Below are positions 1-7,884 of a stretch of DNA of 64,000 bases, piece by piece. Source of the stretch: Affinundibacterium flavidum (GTDB lineage: Bacteria > Pseudomonadota > Gammaproteobacteria > Burkholderiales > Burkholderiaceae_D); NCBI RefSeq assembly GCF_014284175.1, contig NZ_JACOGA010000011.1, positions 163,998 to 227,997 of the forward strand, given 5' to 3'. The translations under genes were made by a program, and so were the position numbers. Every line of letters starts with the position of its first letter. Positions within the stretch are counted from its first letter, which is position 1. Under the pieces are notes generated by a model that did not search any database, was not told where the DNA came from, and saw only the letters and a list, made by a program, of their open reading frames with translations.

Positions 1-40
1 TAATGGGATTGAGCATAAAGCGACTTTCGATAGGCGAATA

Positions 41-124
41 GGTGATGGGTAAAAGATGAACAAGCGATGTGCGGTTGATGTTTGGCTGATGCGTGGTTGA
101 TGCGCCACTAATGCACAAGCTATG
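41..124. repeat. Degenerate tandem array with exact 11-bp period (8 units)
   Basis: GATG begins at 44, 55, 66, 77, 88 and 99, and continues as AATG at 110 and TATG at 121, so eight units fall on an exact 11-bp spacing. The bases between the tetranucleotides vary, with GGTTGATG and GGCTGATG the commonest forms. One unit is close to one turn of the DNA helix, so the tetranucleotides lie on nearly one face. No open frame or RNA gene explains it. It lies about 210 bp upstream of the solute-binding protein gene. Function unknown. Confidence 0.6.
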
Positions 125-186
125 CACGTTGCCAGATGGAATTTACCTTGATCGCGTCAAAACGACAATGCATAGAACTACTTTCC

Positions 187-206
187 TATCTAGGTAAATT
201 TACTTA
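187..206. promoter_or_regulatory. Palindromic operator candidate upstream of the solute-binding protein gene
   Basis: The core GTAAATTTAC (194-203) is a perfect 10-bp palindrome within TAGGTAAATTTACTTA (191-206). The same word with two substitutions stands upstream of the TonB-dependent receptor gene at 7762-7777, and both are preceded by ATC. The site is about 130 bp before the start at 334. A regulator shared by the two uptake genes is the simplest reading; the protein is not identified. Confidence 0.5.
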
Positions 207-333
207 CTCATCATTAACTTCTCCTATGACGTTAAAAAGGTGTGCAGAAAATTATTGAAAAACACATTCCTTTCAAAAAAGAATTGAGGCACACTGCAAA
301 TCCCTATGCTGTTTGACTTAGACCTAGATCTCG

Positions 334-1692
334 ATGCGTATGCCAAGCAATCAACTAATTTTTTCGCGCCGTGTGTTTCGGATAATGTGTTTTGCCATTG
401 CCTGCATGAGCAATGCTGTGTGTGCACCTACCTTGCAAGCGGCTGAATTGAATATTTGGGTGATGTCCACCACGGCACAGCCACAACAAGATATGCGTGA
501 GATTTTGCGTCCCTATCTCGCAAGCAATCCTGACCTGCGTGTGAATGTCACAGTATTGAATTGGGAAAGTGCATTGAACAAGATAAAAGCTGCAGCGGCA
601 TCAGGGCAGGGACCTGATTTGGTTGAGTTGGGAAGCACCTGGGTTGCTGCTATTTCTGCACAAGATGCGTTGGAGCCAATCAGCCTTGCGCAGCAAAATG
701 AATTGGGCGGTGAACGTGCATTTTTTCCAGCATTGTGGGTCACTACGCATCGACACAATCAGGGAAAAGTTTTTGCGATTCCTTGGTATGCCGGAGCACG
801 CGTCGCATTTTATCGCACTGATTTATTTCAGAAGGCAGGTATAAAGGCGAGCGAAGCCTTCGCGAATTGGAGTAGCTTTAAACAAGCAATGCAAAAAATT
901 AATGGCATCAGCTTTGATGGAAAGAAAGTTGCGGCATTGGGGTATCCAGGGAAAAGTGATTCGGATATTTTGCACAATTTAGCACCATGGATTTGGAATG
1001 CGGGTGGTGATTTCTTAAGCCCTGATCGTCGCTCTGCCAGTATTTATTCGCCCGAAACATTTCAGGCGGTAAGGTATTACACCAGTTTTGCAGAAGAGGG
1101 CTTGGTACCAGCTTCTGCTTTGGACAAGGATTCGGTACAAATAGAATCGGGCTTTTTTGCGAATCAATATGCGGTGATTTTTAGCGGACCGTGGGTGCTG
1201 AAGATGATGAATACGCCCAAGGCCAAAGGGGGACAAATGGAATCGGCGGCTGCACAAAATTTTGGTGTGGCGTCTTATCCAGCGGGTATCAAGGGGAATC
1301 AGACTTTTTTCTCAGGATCTGATTTGGCTCTGATGAAATCATCGAAAAATAAAGACGAAGCCTGGAAGTTATTGAAATTTTTGGTGGGGCGTGAAGCGCA
1401 AGTGAAGTTCAGTAAATTGTCGGGTATGCTGCCAGCGCGTTTGGATGCGGTGAATGATCCTTCCTTACTAAAAGATCCGCACTACGCAGAATTTATCGAG
1501 CAGGTAAAGTTAGGCCGGCATTACCCTGTTGTCGCCGCTTGGGCACAGCTAGAACATGTATTTCGCAGTCACATCGCAAGAATTGTGGCGGTCGTCAATG
1601 GCGAGAAAGATACCTTAACCAGCGCGGCAATTAAGAAAAACTTAGAGCAGGCTTCTCAACAAGCGAATACGATCTTGGCTGCCGAGCAGTGA
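334..1692 (+). CDS. ABC transporter extracellular solute-binding protein, sugar (family 1) type
   Basis: A 452-residue periplasmic binding protein of the sugar ABC-transporter type (COG1653-like). An N-terminal signal peptide of about 40 residues ends near LQA/AELNIWV. The first lobe contains the usual GQGPDLVELG stretch and the second lobe has the FSGPWVLKMM segment typical of this family. It should capture a sugar, oligosaccharide or similar solute in the periplasm and deliver it to an inner-membrane permease. No permease or ATPase gene follows, so it is an orphan within the window; partners could lie to the left or elsewhere. The start is uncertain: there is no clear ribosome binding site before ATG 334, and later ATG codons are possible, although they shorten the signal peptide. 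A palindrome 130 bp upstream is shared with the TonB receptor gene, which suggests coordinated uptake. The ligand cannot be read from the sequence. Confidence 0.85.
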   Translation: MRMPSNQLIFSRRVFRIMCFAIACMSNAVCAPTLQAAELNIWVMSTTAQPQQDMREILRPYLASNPDLRVNVTVLNWESALNKIKAAAASGQGPDLVELGSTWVAAISAQDALEPISLAQQNELGGERAFFPALWVTTHRHNQGKVFAIPWYAGARVAFYRTDLFQKAGIKASEAFANWSSFKQAMQKINGISFDGKKVAALGYPGKSDSDILHNLAPWIWNAGGDFLSPDRRSASIYSPETFQAVRYYTSFAEEGLVPASALDKDSVQIESGFFANQYAVIFSGPWVLKMMNTPKAKGGQMESAAAQNFGVASYPAGIKGNQTFFSGSDLALMKSSKNKDEAWKLLKFLVGREAQVKFSKLSGMLPARLDAVNDPSLLKDPHYAEFIEQVKLGRHYPVVAAWAQLEHVFRSHIARIVAVVNGEKDTLTSAAIKKNLEQASQQANTILAAEQ

Positions 1693-1772
1693 GGAATTCA
1701 GATGTAAGAACAGATCGGAAATGTTGATATTGTGAAAGAAGGAAAAAAAGCGAAATTACAGCACAGCATGTC

Positions 1773-1846
1773 ATTCCTGCGTAGGCAGGAATCTAGCGGC
1801 GTTCGTCGATCAACTGACGACACTGGGCTCCTGCCTACGCAGGAGC
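1773..1846. repeat. REP-like pair of inverted repeats (CCTGCGTAGGCAGG type)
   Basis: Two perfect small palindromes face each other: ATTCCTGC-GTAG-GCAGGAAT (1773-1792) and GCTCCTGC-CTAC-GCAGGAGC (1827-1846). The loops are reverse complements, so the second unit is an inverted copy of the first, as in the paired REP (BIME) elements of proteobacterial intergenic regions. It is noncoding and lies downstream of the solute-binding protein gene. Confidence 0.7.
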
Positions 1847-1854
1847 GACAGTTT

Positions 1855-1936
1855 GTAGGGCGGGTGTAACCCGCGCCGCCAGGACGTAGTGTAACCCAGC
1901 TGATCCTATATGCGGCGCGGGTTGCACCCGCCCTAC
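1855..1936. repeat. Long inverted repeat, GTAGGGCGGGTG type
   Basis: The left arm 1855-1880 begins GTAGGGCGGGTG and pairs with the right arm 1911-1936 ending CACCCGCCCTAC over about 26 bp with two mismatches. The loop is about 30 nt. It resembles the GC-rich dispersed repeats common between genes in Burkholderiales and Neisseriales. Together with the neighbouring REP-like pair it fills most of the 346-bp gap between the solute-binding protein and response regulator genes. No T-run follows, so it is not a classical terminator. Confidence 0.7.
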
Positions 1937-2038
1937 TAAATCCCCTGAGTTACTATTCTCTTTAATTCAAGTGTGATTTGTTCTTACCAATTGCACTTAT
2001 TCATTACCATCATTAGTCACACTGTTTAGTCATGCTAA

Positions 2039-2698
2039 TCACTGCCACAAACTAGGTGGAATATCACGCAGTTTGGCGGCTAATTCCATACTCGTTCTGA
2101 CATTTAATTTTTGGCAGATATGTAGTCTATGTGCCTCCACCGTCTTGGGGCTGATAGCGAGATGGTCTGCAATTTGTTTTCCTAAGTAACCAGCGACAAT
2201 CTCCGTTAGTACCATTCTTTCTCTCTGTGTCAGCTCGGCGATTTCTTTTAAAATATCGGCTTGACCCAAAAAATCAGCGCGAGCTTTTTCGTCGGTATGG
2301 ATGGCGCGCGCGATGGCGTCTATCAGGCTGCGATGGTCGGCTGGTTTTTCTAAGAAATCGACAGCACCTTGTTTTAATACGCGAACGACTAAGGGGATAT
2401 CACCATGACCACTGAGAAAAATAACAGGAGGTAGATAAGTATTGTGGTGTTTGCTGCGACGAATGAGTTCATCGAATAGCTCCAGACCATTGACCCCAGG
2501 TATCCGAACATCGATTAATACGCAATTAAATTCTAGCGGGTTGGCGGTCTCTAAAAAATCTTGGGCGCGTTCAAATTCTGTCGTTAGCCATTGACGTGTT
2601 TCCAGCAACATCACCAGTGAACTGCGTACACTGGCGTCGTCGTCAATGATCGCGATGCGCGGTGAATTTTTGATCGAATTAGATGGTGCAGAGCTCAT
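2039..2698 (-). CDS. FixJ/NarL-type two-component response regulator
   Basis: A 219-residue protein with a receiver domain (about residues 13-130) and a C-terminal LuxR-type helix-turn-helix (about 150-215). The receiver has the acidic pair in IIDDD (19-21), the phospho-acceptor Asp63 in LIDVRIPG and Lys118 in EKPA. The helix-turn-helix contains the usual GYLGKQIADHLAISPKTVE stretch. The spacing and sequence fit the FixJ/TtrR/DctR branch. It lies 34 bp downstream of the histidine kinase gene on the same strand and is almost certainly its cognate regulator. Its targets are not shown; the solute-binding protein and TonB receptor genes on either side are natural candidates. The ATG at 2698 is preceded by GAGAA. 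Confidence 0.92.
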   Translation of the reverse strand: MSSAPSNSIKNSPRIAIIDDDASVRSSLVMLLETRQWLTTEFERAQDFLETANPLEFNCVLIDVRIPGVNGLELFDELIRRSKHHNTYLPPVIFLSGHGDIPLVVRVLKQGAVDFLEKPADHRSLIDAIARAIHTDEKARADFLGQADILKEIAELTQRERMVLTEIVAGYLGKQIADHLAISPKTVEAHRLHICQKLNVRTSMELAAKLRDIPPSLWQ

Positions 2699-2732
2699 GA
2701 ATTTCTCATCGTTGATATTGGTGGAAATGAAA

Positions 2733-4412
2733 TTAGCTTAGTAGGTTTTGAGTCGCTGGTACAGGCAATGGCAGTCGAAAATGAAAACTGGCTCCTGAGT
2801 CAGGATTGTTTTCTGCCCAAATTTTTCCACCATGGTTTTCAATCACGGTTCTGCAGATCGCTAAACCCAGACCCATGCCTTCCGATTTTGTCGTATAAAA
2901 AGCTTGAAATAATTTGTCTATGTCATGAATTCCATGACCATCATCAACGATACTGATGTGCACATAGTCCTCAACTTTCTGAACGATGATTTGCAAGCAA
3001 TGTCGCAATTGCTGCCCTAACTGAGGTGGCAAGTGATGTGGTAAGTGAACTTCAGATTCGTTAGCTTCTGTCGCAATAGAATTAGATGGTATAGAATCTG
3101 GCGTCATTGCATCTAGTGCATTTCGCATCAGGTTAAATAACACTTGCTTTAGCATCACCGCATCGCAAGCTAACATCACATCTGGAATGTGTGATTCGAG
3201 TTGTATCGATACGCGCTGGCGTTGCGCTTGAGCTTCTATCAGTTCGATAGATTCGTTGATCAGACGGAGCAAAGAATAGGGCTCATGAGGAGTAGCATTT
3301 TTCTGAATAAGATTGCGCATGCTACGCATAATTTTGCCGGCGCGACGAGATTCTTCTCCCATTTTTTCAATTGCTAATTTTACTTTCGGCGATTGCACCT
3401 GATCGTTTTGTAATAGGCATTCGGCGGCTGCCGCGTAGTTGGCAATTGCGGCCAGTGGCTGATTGAGTTCATGTGCCATGCCTGAAGCGAATTCCGCTAA
3501 GCTTGAAAGTCTCGCGGTATGCTGCAATAGTTCGTCACGTTCACGTAAAGCTTGTTGCGCGGTTTGTCGCTCGATTAGCCAACGGCGCAGCAGTCGCAAT
3601 AACCAAACGATGAGCAGACCAAATAGCAGTACCGCGAACGCCAGTGAAATCAACAAGGTATCAAAATTTTGGACAACACGCACACTGGTTTTTAAGGAAA
3701 GGCCGCTGGTTGCTGGGCCGAAATCAAGTCGATTTAATTCTTGGGTGTGACTGACTAGTCCACCTTCGCTAGGCGATAATTGTTTATCATTTTTGTCGAC
3801 CAAACTGAGGTCGTAGCGCTGCACAAACCACCAAGGAACTTCTTGGGTTAATAGTTTATCGAGATCGTAAGTAATGAGCAGGCTGCTATCTTTGATGAAC
3901 TCATTGTCCGACGGCAGCGCTAACACCCAGAGTGGTGCAAATTGTTCGATGACACGACTGTAGGCGATATTTTTCAGACTGCGGCTTTGATTGATCGTTT
4001 CGCTCACTAATGGGTCATTGAGTGGCGGAAGATTACCAGGGCGTTGTTCGTACTCAGGTAAGCCAATCAGATGTTGCTGATTTTGATCTAGAAATTCGAT
4101 GGAGAGAATGGCGCGATTCTCTTTCATCAAGTTGTCGATTCTATGCAGAAATTCTTCACGTGATTTTTTTGAATCAGGCTGTAGATCGATAGCCCAATTT
4201 TGCAACATCACCTGATGTGTTTCTAGTTTATTAGTGATGATTTGTTCCATCCACAATAAATCAAGTGAAGACTGACGCGCCGCAGTCGCGCGTTTTTCTG
4301 CATACCAAAGCCATCCAAGAGTGCTCGCGACAAATAGACCGACCGTCAGGAACAGCATCATGCCTATCCAGGTCCAGCGGTTATTGAATAAACTTTGTCG
4401 GGCAAATCGCAT
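2733..4412 (-). CDS. Membrane sensor histidine kinase (DctB-like)
   Basis: A sensor kinase of 559 residues with this start. One membrane segment lies near residues 15-37 and a second near 253-276, enclosing a periplasmic sensor region of about 215 residues. A cytoplasmic H-box follows with His314 in GMAHELNQPLAA. The HATPase domain has the N-box NALDAM, the G1 box DDGHGI and the G2 box GMGLGLAI. The family architecture resembles DctB and related carboxylate sensors, but the ligand is unknown. The chosen ATG at 4412 has AGGAC six bases upstream; an in-frame ATG at 4484 would add 24 residues but has no ribosome binding site. It forms an operon with the FixJ-like regulator downstream. A phased 11-bp array lies about 170 bp upstream. 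Confidence 0.9.
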   Translation of the reverse strand: MRFARQSLFNNRWTWIGMMLFLTVGLFVASTLGWLWYAEKRATAARQSSLDLLWMEQIITNKLETHQVMLQNWAIDLQPDSKKSREEFLHRIDNLMKENRAILSIEFLDQNQQHLIGLPEYEQRPGNLPPLNDPLVSETINQSRSLKNIAYSRVIEQFAPLWVLALPSDNEFIKDSSLLITYDLDKLLTQEVPWWFVQRYDLSLVDKNDKQLSPSEGGLVSHTQELNRLDFGPATSGLSLKTSVRVVQNFDTLLISLAFAVLLFGLLIVWLLRLLRRWLIERQTAQQALRERDELLQHTARLSSLAEFASGMAHELNQPLAAIANYAAAAECLLQNDQVQSPKVKLAIEKMGEESRRAGKIMRSMRNLIQKNATPHEPYSLLRLINESIELIEAQAQRQRVSIQLESHIPDVMLACDAVMLKQVLFNLMRNALDAMTPDSIPSNSIATEANESEVHLPHHLPPQLGQQLRHCLQIIVQKVEDYVHISIVDDGHGIHDIDKLFQAFYTTKSEGMGLGLAICRTVIENHGGKIWAENNPDSGASFHFRLPLPVPATQNLLS

Positions 4413-4583
4413 CGTATGTCCTGATTGCGGCGCTATATTGCCGAGGTCGAATTGCGTGATGATGGAAATTTCACGGCTCTGCATAATCTATCATCGGAAT
4501 AGTAGTTTTGTAAAACACAGTTGGATCAGATTAAGCGTGAATGCAAAACGAAGAAACGAATAAGGAATAATTGATCATCAGTA

Positions 4584-4645
4584 GTGAACGCTTGGTGATA
4601 GTTTAGTGTTAGCTTAGTGATAGCTCGGTGATAGTTTAGTGAGCG
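4584..4645. repeat. Second array with exact 11-bp period (6 units)
   Basis: GTGA starts at 4584, 4595, 4617, 4628 and 4639, with GTGT at 4606, giving six units on an exact 11-bp spacing. Full units read CTTGGTGATAG, TTTAGTGTTAG, CTTAGTGATAG and CTCGGTGATAG. It stands upstream of the histidine kinase gene, which is read away from it. The unit sequence differs from the array at 41-124 but the period is the same. Function unknown. Confidence 0.6.
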
Positions 4646-4707
4646 GCTAGGATTTATTCAGTGCGTCGAGTTCGGTGAGTGTATTTATTCGACATAGTAA
4701 AAAACGG

Positions 4708-4742
4708 CAAAAAAACGGCAAATTTCCGTCGAAATTTGCCGT
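4708..4742 (-). terminator. Rho-independent terminator of the TonB-dependent receptor gene
   Basis: A perfect 12-bp stem, ACGGCAAATTTC (4715-4726) with GAAATTTGCCGT (4731-4742), has a four-base loop. On the minus strand it is followed by a T-run (the A-run at 4708-4714 on the plus strand). It is placed to end transcription of the receptor gene. The rest of the 4485-4905 gap holds the phased array and no other feature I can see. Confidence 0.75.
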
Positions 4743-4905
4743 GTAAAGCCAGTTCGCTATACTTGTTTAGTCCTGTTTGAAAATCGGTGCTGCCATATCC
4801 GATTATCTTTGCTGATGTAGTGGGGGAGACTCAGCAAATTGCACTAAACGGTAAAACGTCCTGGGGGAAGTCTGTAGCTACCATTTGATATTGATTGCGG
4901 TTCAT

Positions 4906-7584
4906 TTAATAATCAAAGCCAAGTCGTATGCCGTAAGTGCGTGGATCATTCCAAGTTGCCTTAATAAATCCTCCTGCGTCGCCCGCACTATTTTTTGAGC
5001 GCGTATCACTCAAATTGAGCACATAGGCTTCTGCATACCAACTACGATTTGGTGAGCTGAGTTTGATCGATGCATCGACCTTGCTATAGGCTTTTTGTGC
5101 ATCTGAGATATGCGCATTGTCGAGATTTCTCAAAGTGAAATACATCTTGTCTTGCCATTTGATTGCGACCCAAGGTGTTAAGGTGTAACCACTATCGAGC
5201 GCGAAATCTTGTGAGAAGTTGAGTCCCAGCGTGAATTTAGGTGACAACGGTAAGCGATGGCCTGTGATGTCGTAAAGTCTGCGGCCTGCCATTGTGCGGT
5301 CTGAGCCTGTATACATTTCAGGGCAGGGAACCGCGCCATATTCTTCACGCACACCGCATCCCCAGTTATCGCTAAACGAAGGATAGTCTCGCATTTTTGT
5401 GTCAAGGTAAGAGAAGAAGCCACCAATACGGGCACCCGCCCAAGGTTTGTAGTCGAGTTCTAACTCCAAGCCTTTGATGTCGACCACACCTACATTCGCT
5501 GTTTGCCATTTGATGACAACGTCGCAATTGGGGTTGCTATCAGTACAGGGACTTTCCGGGATAATTTTTGATGCAAAAAAATCGCCTGTCACTTGCATGT
5601 CTTTGTATTGACTATAAAACGCTGTCATCGAAAAACTGAGACGTTTATCGAGTAGCTTGCCTTTATAACCGAGTTCAAGATTGGTGACGGTTTCTGGTTT
5701 GTAAGGGAAAAAACTATATTGCGGTCCTGCAGGGCCTTCTGCACAGCGCTTGCCGTTGCAAATATCATCTTTATCCCCAAAACCACCTGATTTGTAGCCT
5801 GTCGATAAAGAGCTGTAAATCATTTCATTGTTATTGAGTTCTTTCATCAAACCGATGCGGTAGGTCAACTTGTTCCAACTTTGGGCATGATCGTTTTGAG
5901 CAGGCGGGCCATATTCACCATAGGCATTCGGTCCAGCAAAAGCACCCATCTGGTTTGTCAGGTCTGCGCTGTTATGGGCGCGGAACCCTGGCGTACCCGG
6001 TGTTCCTGCATGATATAGGCTGTTGTAGTAAGAAGGTTCTTCGCTCTTCCAGTTACCATAGACTTTGCCGCCTTTATCATCTTTCTTATCTTGACTAAAA
6101 CGGGCACCAAAAGTCGCTGTCCAGCTCGGTACCGGCTTCCAATCGGCTTGTGCATAGACCGCTTTAGCATCAATTTGACGATTCGGCTGCGCATAGTATT
6201 GGCTGATAGGGTAACCAAACGGCGCATTTACCAGATATTCTTGCGCATAATTGATCTGGTTTTTTTCATGCATCCAAAATGCACCTGCCACATATTGCAG
6301 CGTGGTGTCCCTGTGCTTGAATTGTACGTCATGTACTGTGGAGACATATTTGGAGTCCAGCGTGAGTGACGAGTTATCGACTACCGGCCAATTTGACCAA
6401 TCACCTTCTTCACCGACGGGTAAGGTCACTACACCTTGGCGACCTAATGGGTGATATCCAGAGTCATCATCACTTTGTTGCTTGCGTCTTTGGTCGGCAT
6501 AGGCGAATCCATATTCTATGCTGTTGTTGGGACTCAGATTCCAACTGAGTGCCGAGCGTATAGTGTCAATCGACATATCGATTTTGCCCGGCACATTGAT
6601 TTTCAAGTCCCACTGTCCACCTGTGCAGGCAAAGCGAGTTCCAGCTGCTTGTTTGCAATCCTTTAAGCCGATATCACCGGCACCGTTGTTCTGAAATTTT
6701 TCATACGAGAGTTGCCAGTCTACGTCGGGTGTTACTTTAAGACGTGCAGATAAGCGAGCAGCCCATTCATTTTTATTGTTGTAAAAGTCTTTTTTTGCGA
6801 CTTTAGTGTTGTGGCGTTGATCGACATCGGGAATGCCATCTCCGATGAAGCCATGCTCAGGAAGATTGACATCGGTGAAGTCTTGCATTTGATTGACCCA
6901 ACCGTCACGTTTGACATTCATGATGGTCGCGCGTAAGGCAAAGTTATCGCTGACCGCAATATTTTGTATCAGATTAATTTGTCGTTGATTGTAGTTGCCG
7001 AGATCAAAGACTGTGCTTCCATAGCTGGAGCCGAACTCAGGTTTTGCTGGAATCAGATTGATACTACCGGCGGTAGAATTGCGTCCAAATAATGTGCCTT
7101 GTGGGCCGCGCAAAACTTCTACCTGATCGAGATCAAACATCAAGGCCAAAGCACCCTGCGGCCGTGGTGAATACAGGCCTGCCACATGTAGCCCCACTGC
7201 TGGATCGCCGATTTCAGTAAAGTTATTTGAACTGACACCGCGTATGCTAATTTGGACGCCAGAATCGGCACCGGTGGAAAGTTGTAAGTTAGGGACATTA
7301 CCTGAGAGACCGCGCACATCGGTAATACCTTCGCGGCTCAAGCTCTCCTGAGTGATGGCGGTGACTGCGACAGGTGTTTTTAATAAAGAGGTCGCTAGCC
7401 GGGTTGCACTGACGGTGACTTCCTGAATGACGTCTTTGTTATTGTCGTCGGCGGTGTTGTTTGGTTTGCTGACTGATTTTTTATTACTGGTCGCTTCTTG
7501 CGCATCTGCTTGAAACGCCAGCATTGCACAGGCGCTGGCGATAGCAAGATGCATGATGGATCGTGAAGTTCTGAGACGGGGCAT
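4906..7584 (-). CDS. TonB-dependent outer-membrane receptor
   Basis: About 892 residues from the chosen start. The N-terminus MPRLRTSRS plus a hydrophobic stretch ending ADAQ is a good signal peptide, and GAGAG stands upstream of ATG 7584; earlier in-frame starts (TTG 7686, ATG 7635) would only add residues before it. A TonB-box-like segment EVTVSATRL is followed by the plug domain, with GPQGTLFGRNSTAGSINL near its end, then a long beta-barrel ending in an aromatic residue. It should import a large or scarce substrate across the outer membrane using TonB energy. The sequence resembles the broad Caulobacter/sphingomonad-like class often used for carbohydrates or plant compounds rather than classical siderophore receptors, but the substrate is inferred only. 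It shares an upstream palindrome with the solute-binding protein gene. Confidence 0.92.
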   Translation of the reverse strand: MPRLRTSRSIMHLAIASACAMLAFQADAQEATSNKKSVSKPNNTADDNNKDVIQEVTVSATRLATSLLKTPVAVTAITQESLSREGITDVRGLSGNVPNLQLSTGADSGVQISIRGVSSNNFTEIGDPAVGLHVAGLYSPRPQGALALMFDLDQVEVLRGPQGTLFGRNSTAGSINLIPAKPEFGSSYGSTVFDLGNYNQRQINLIQNIAVSDNFALRATIMNVKRDGWVNQMQDFTDVNLPEHGFIGDGIPDVDQRHNTKVAKKDFYNNKNEWAARLSARLKVTPDVDWQLSYEKFQNNGAGDIGLKDCKQAAGTRFACTGGQWDLKINVPGKIDMSIDTIRSALSWNLSPNNSIEYGFAYADQRRKQQSDDDSGYHPLGRQGVVTLPVGEEGDWSNWPVVDNSSLTLDSKYVSTVHDVQFKHRDTTLQYVAGAFWMHEKNQINYAQEYLVNAPFGYPISQYYAQPNRQIDAKAVYAQADWKPVPSWTATFGARFSQDKKDDKGGKVYGNWKSEEPSYYNSLYHAGTPGTPGFRAHNSADLTNQMGAFAGPNAYGEYGPPAQNDHAQSWNKLTYRIGLMKELNNNEMIYSSLSTGYKSGGFGDKDDICNGKRCAEGPAGPQYSFFPYKPETVTNLELGYKGKLLDKRLSFSMTAFYSQYKDMQVTGDFFASKIIPESPCTDSNPNCDVVIKWQTANVGVVDIKGLELELDYKPWAGARIGGFFSYLDTKMRDYPSFSDNWGCGVREEYGAVPCPEMYTGSDRTMAGRRLYDITGHRLPLSPKFTLGLNFSQDFALDSGYTLTPWVAIKWQDKMYFTLRNLDNAHISDAQKAYSKVDASIKLSSPNRSWYAEAYVLNLSDTRSKNSAGDAGGFIKATWNDPRTYGIRLGFDY

Positions 7585-7759
7585 TTTAGCTCTCTCGAAA
7601 ATGGTAGATGTTGACATGTGTATCGAGTCGTCCATACTCCCCCGTACGCTCGATGCGAAGCTCAACGCGAATTTAATTGCATTCAATTTATTAGCGTTGA
7701 GGCTAGACGTAGTTTTATCTCTGCCTCATTTTCGGGCAATTCAGAAATATACTCTTGTA

Positions 7760-7779
7760 TCTAAGTGAATTTACTTAGA
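7760..7779. promoter_or_regulatory. Palindromic operator candidate upstream of the TonB receptor gene
   Basis: TCTAAGTGAATTTACTTAGA is a 20-bp site with perfect 7-bp arms (TCTAAGT and ACTTAGA) around GAATTT. Its central 16 bp differ at only two positions from the site at 191-206 before the solute-binding protein gene. It lies about 175 bp upstream of the receptor start. The rest of the 300-bp gap to hpnE shows no other convincing feature. Confidence 0.55.
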
Positions 7780-7884
7780 GCGGCATTATTAGCGTGTATG
7801 CCTGATTGTTTGCGTAAGCTATCTTGCTAGGGACGCCTAGCGTAATCGGCTTAGCCAATAAATATTAATGGAGATTAATGGAGA

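Noticed and set aside
41..124. CRISPR-like array
   Set aside because: The period of 11 bp is far too short and there are no spacers; no cas gene is in the window.
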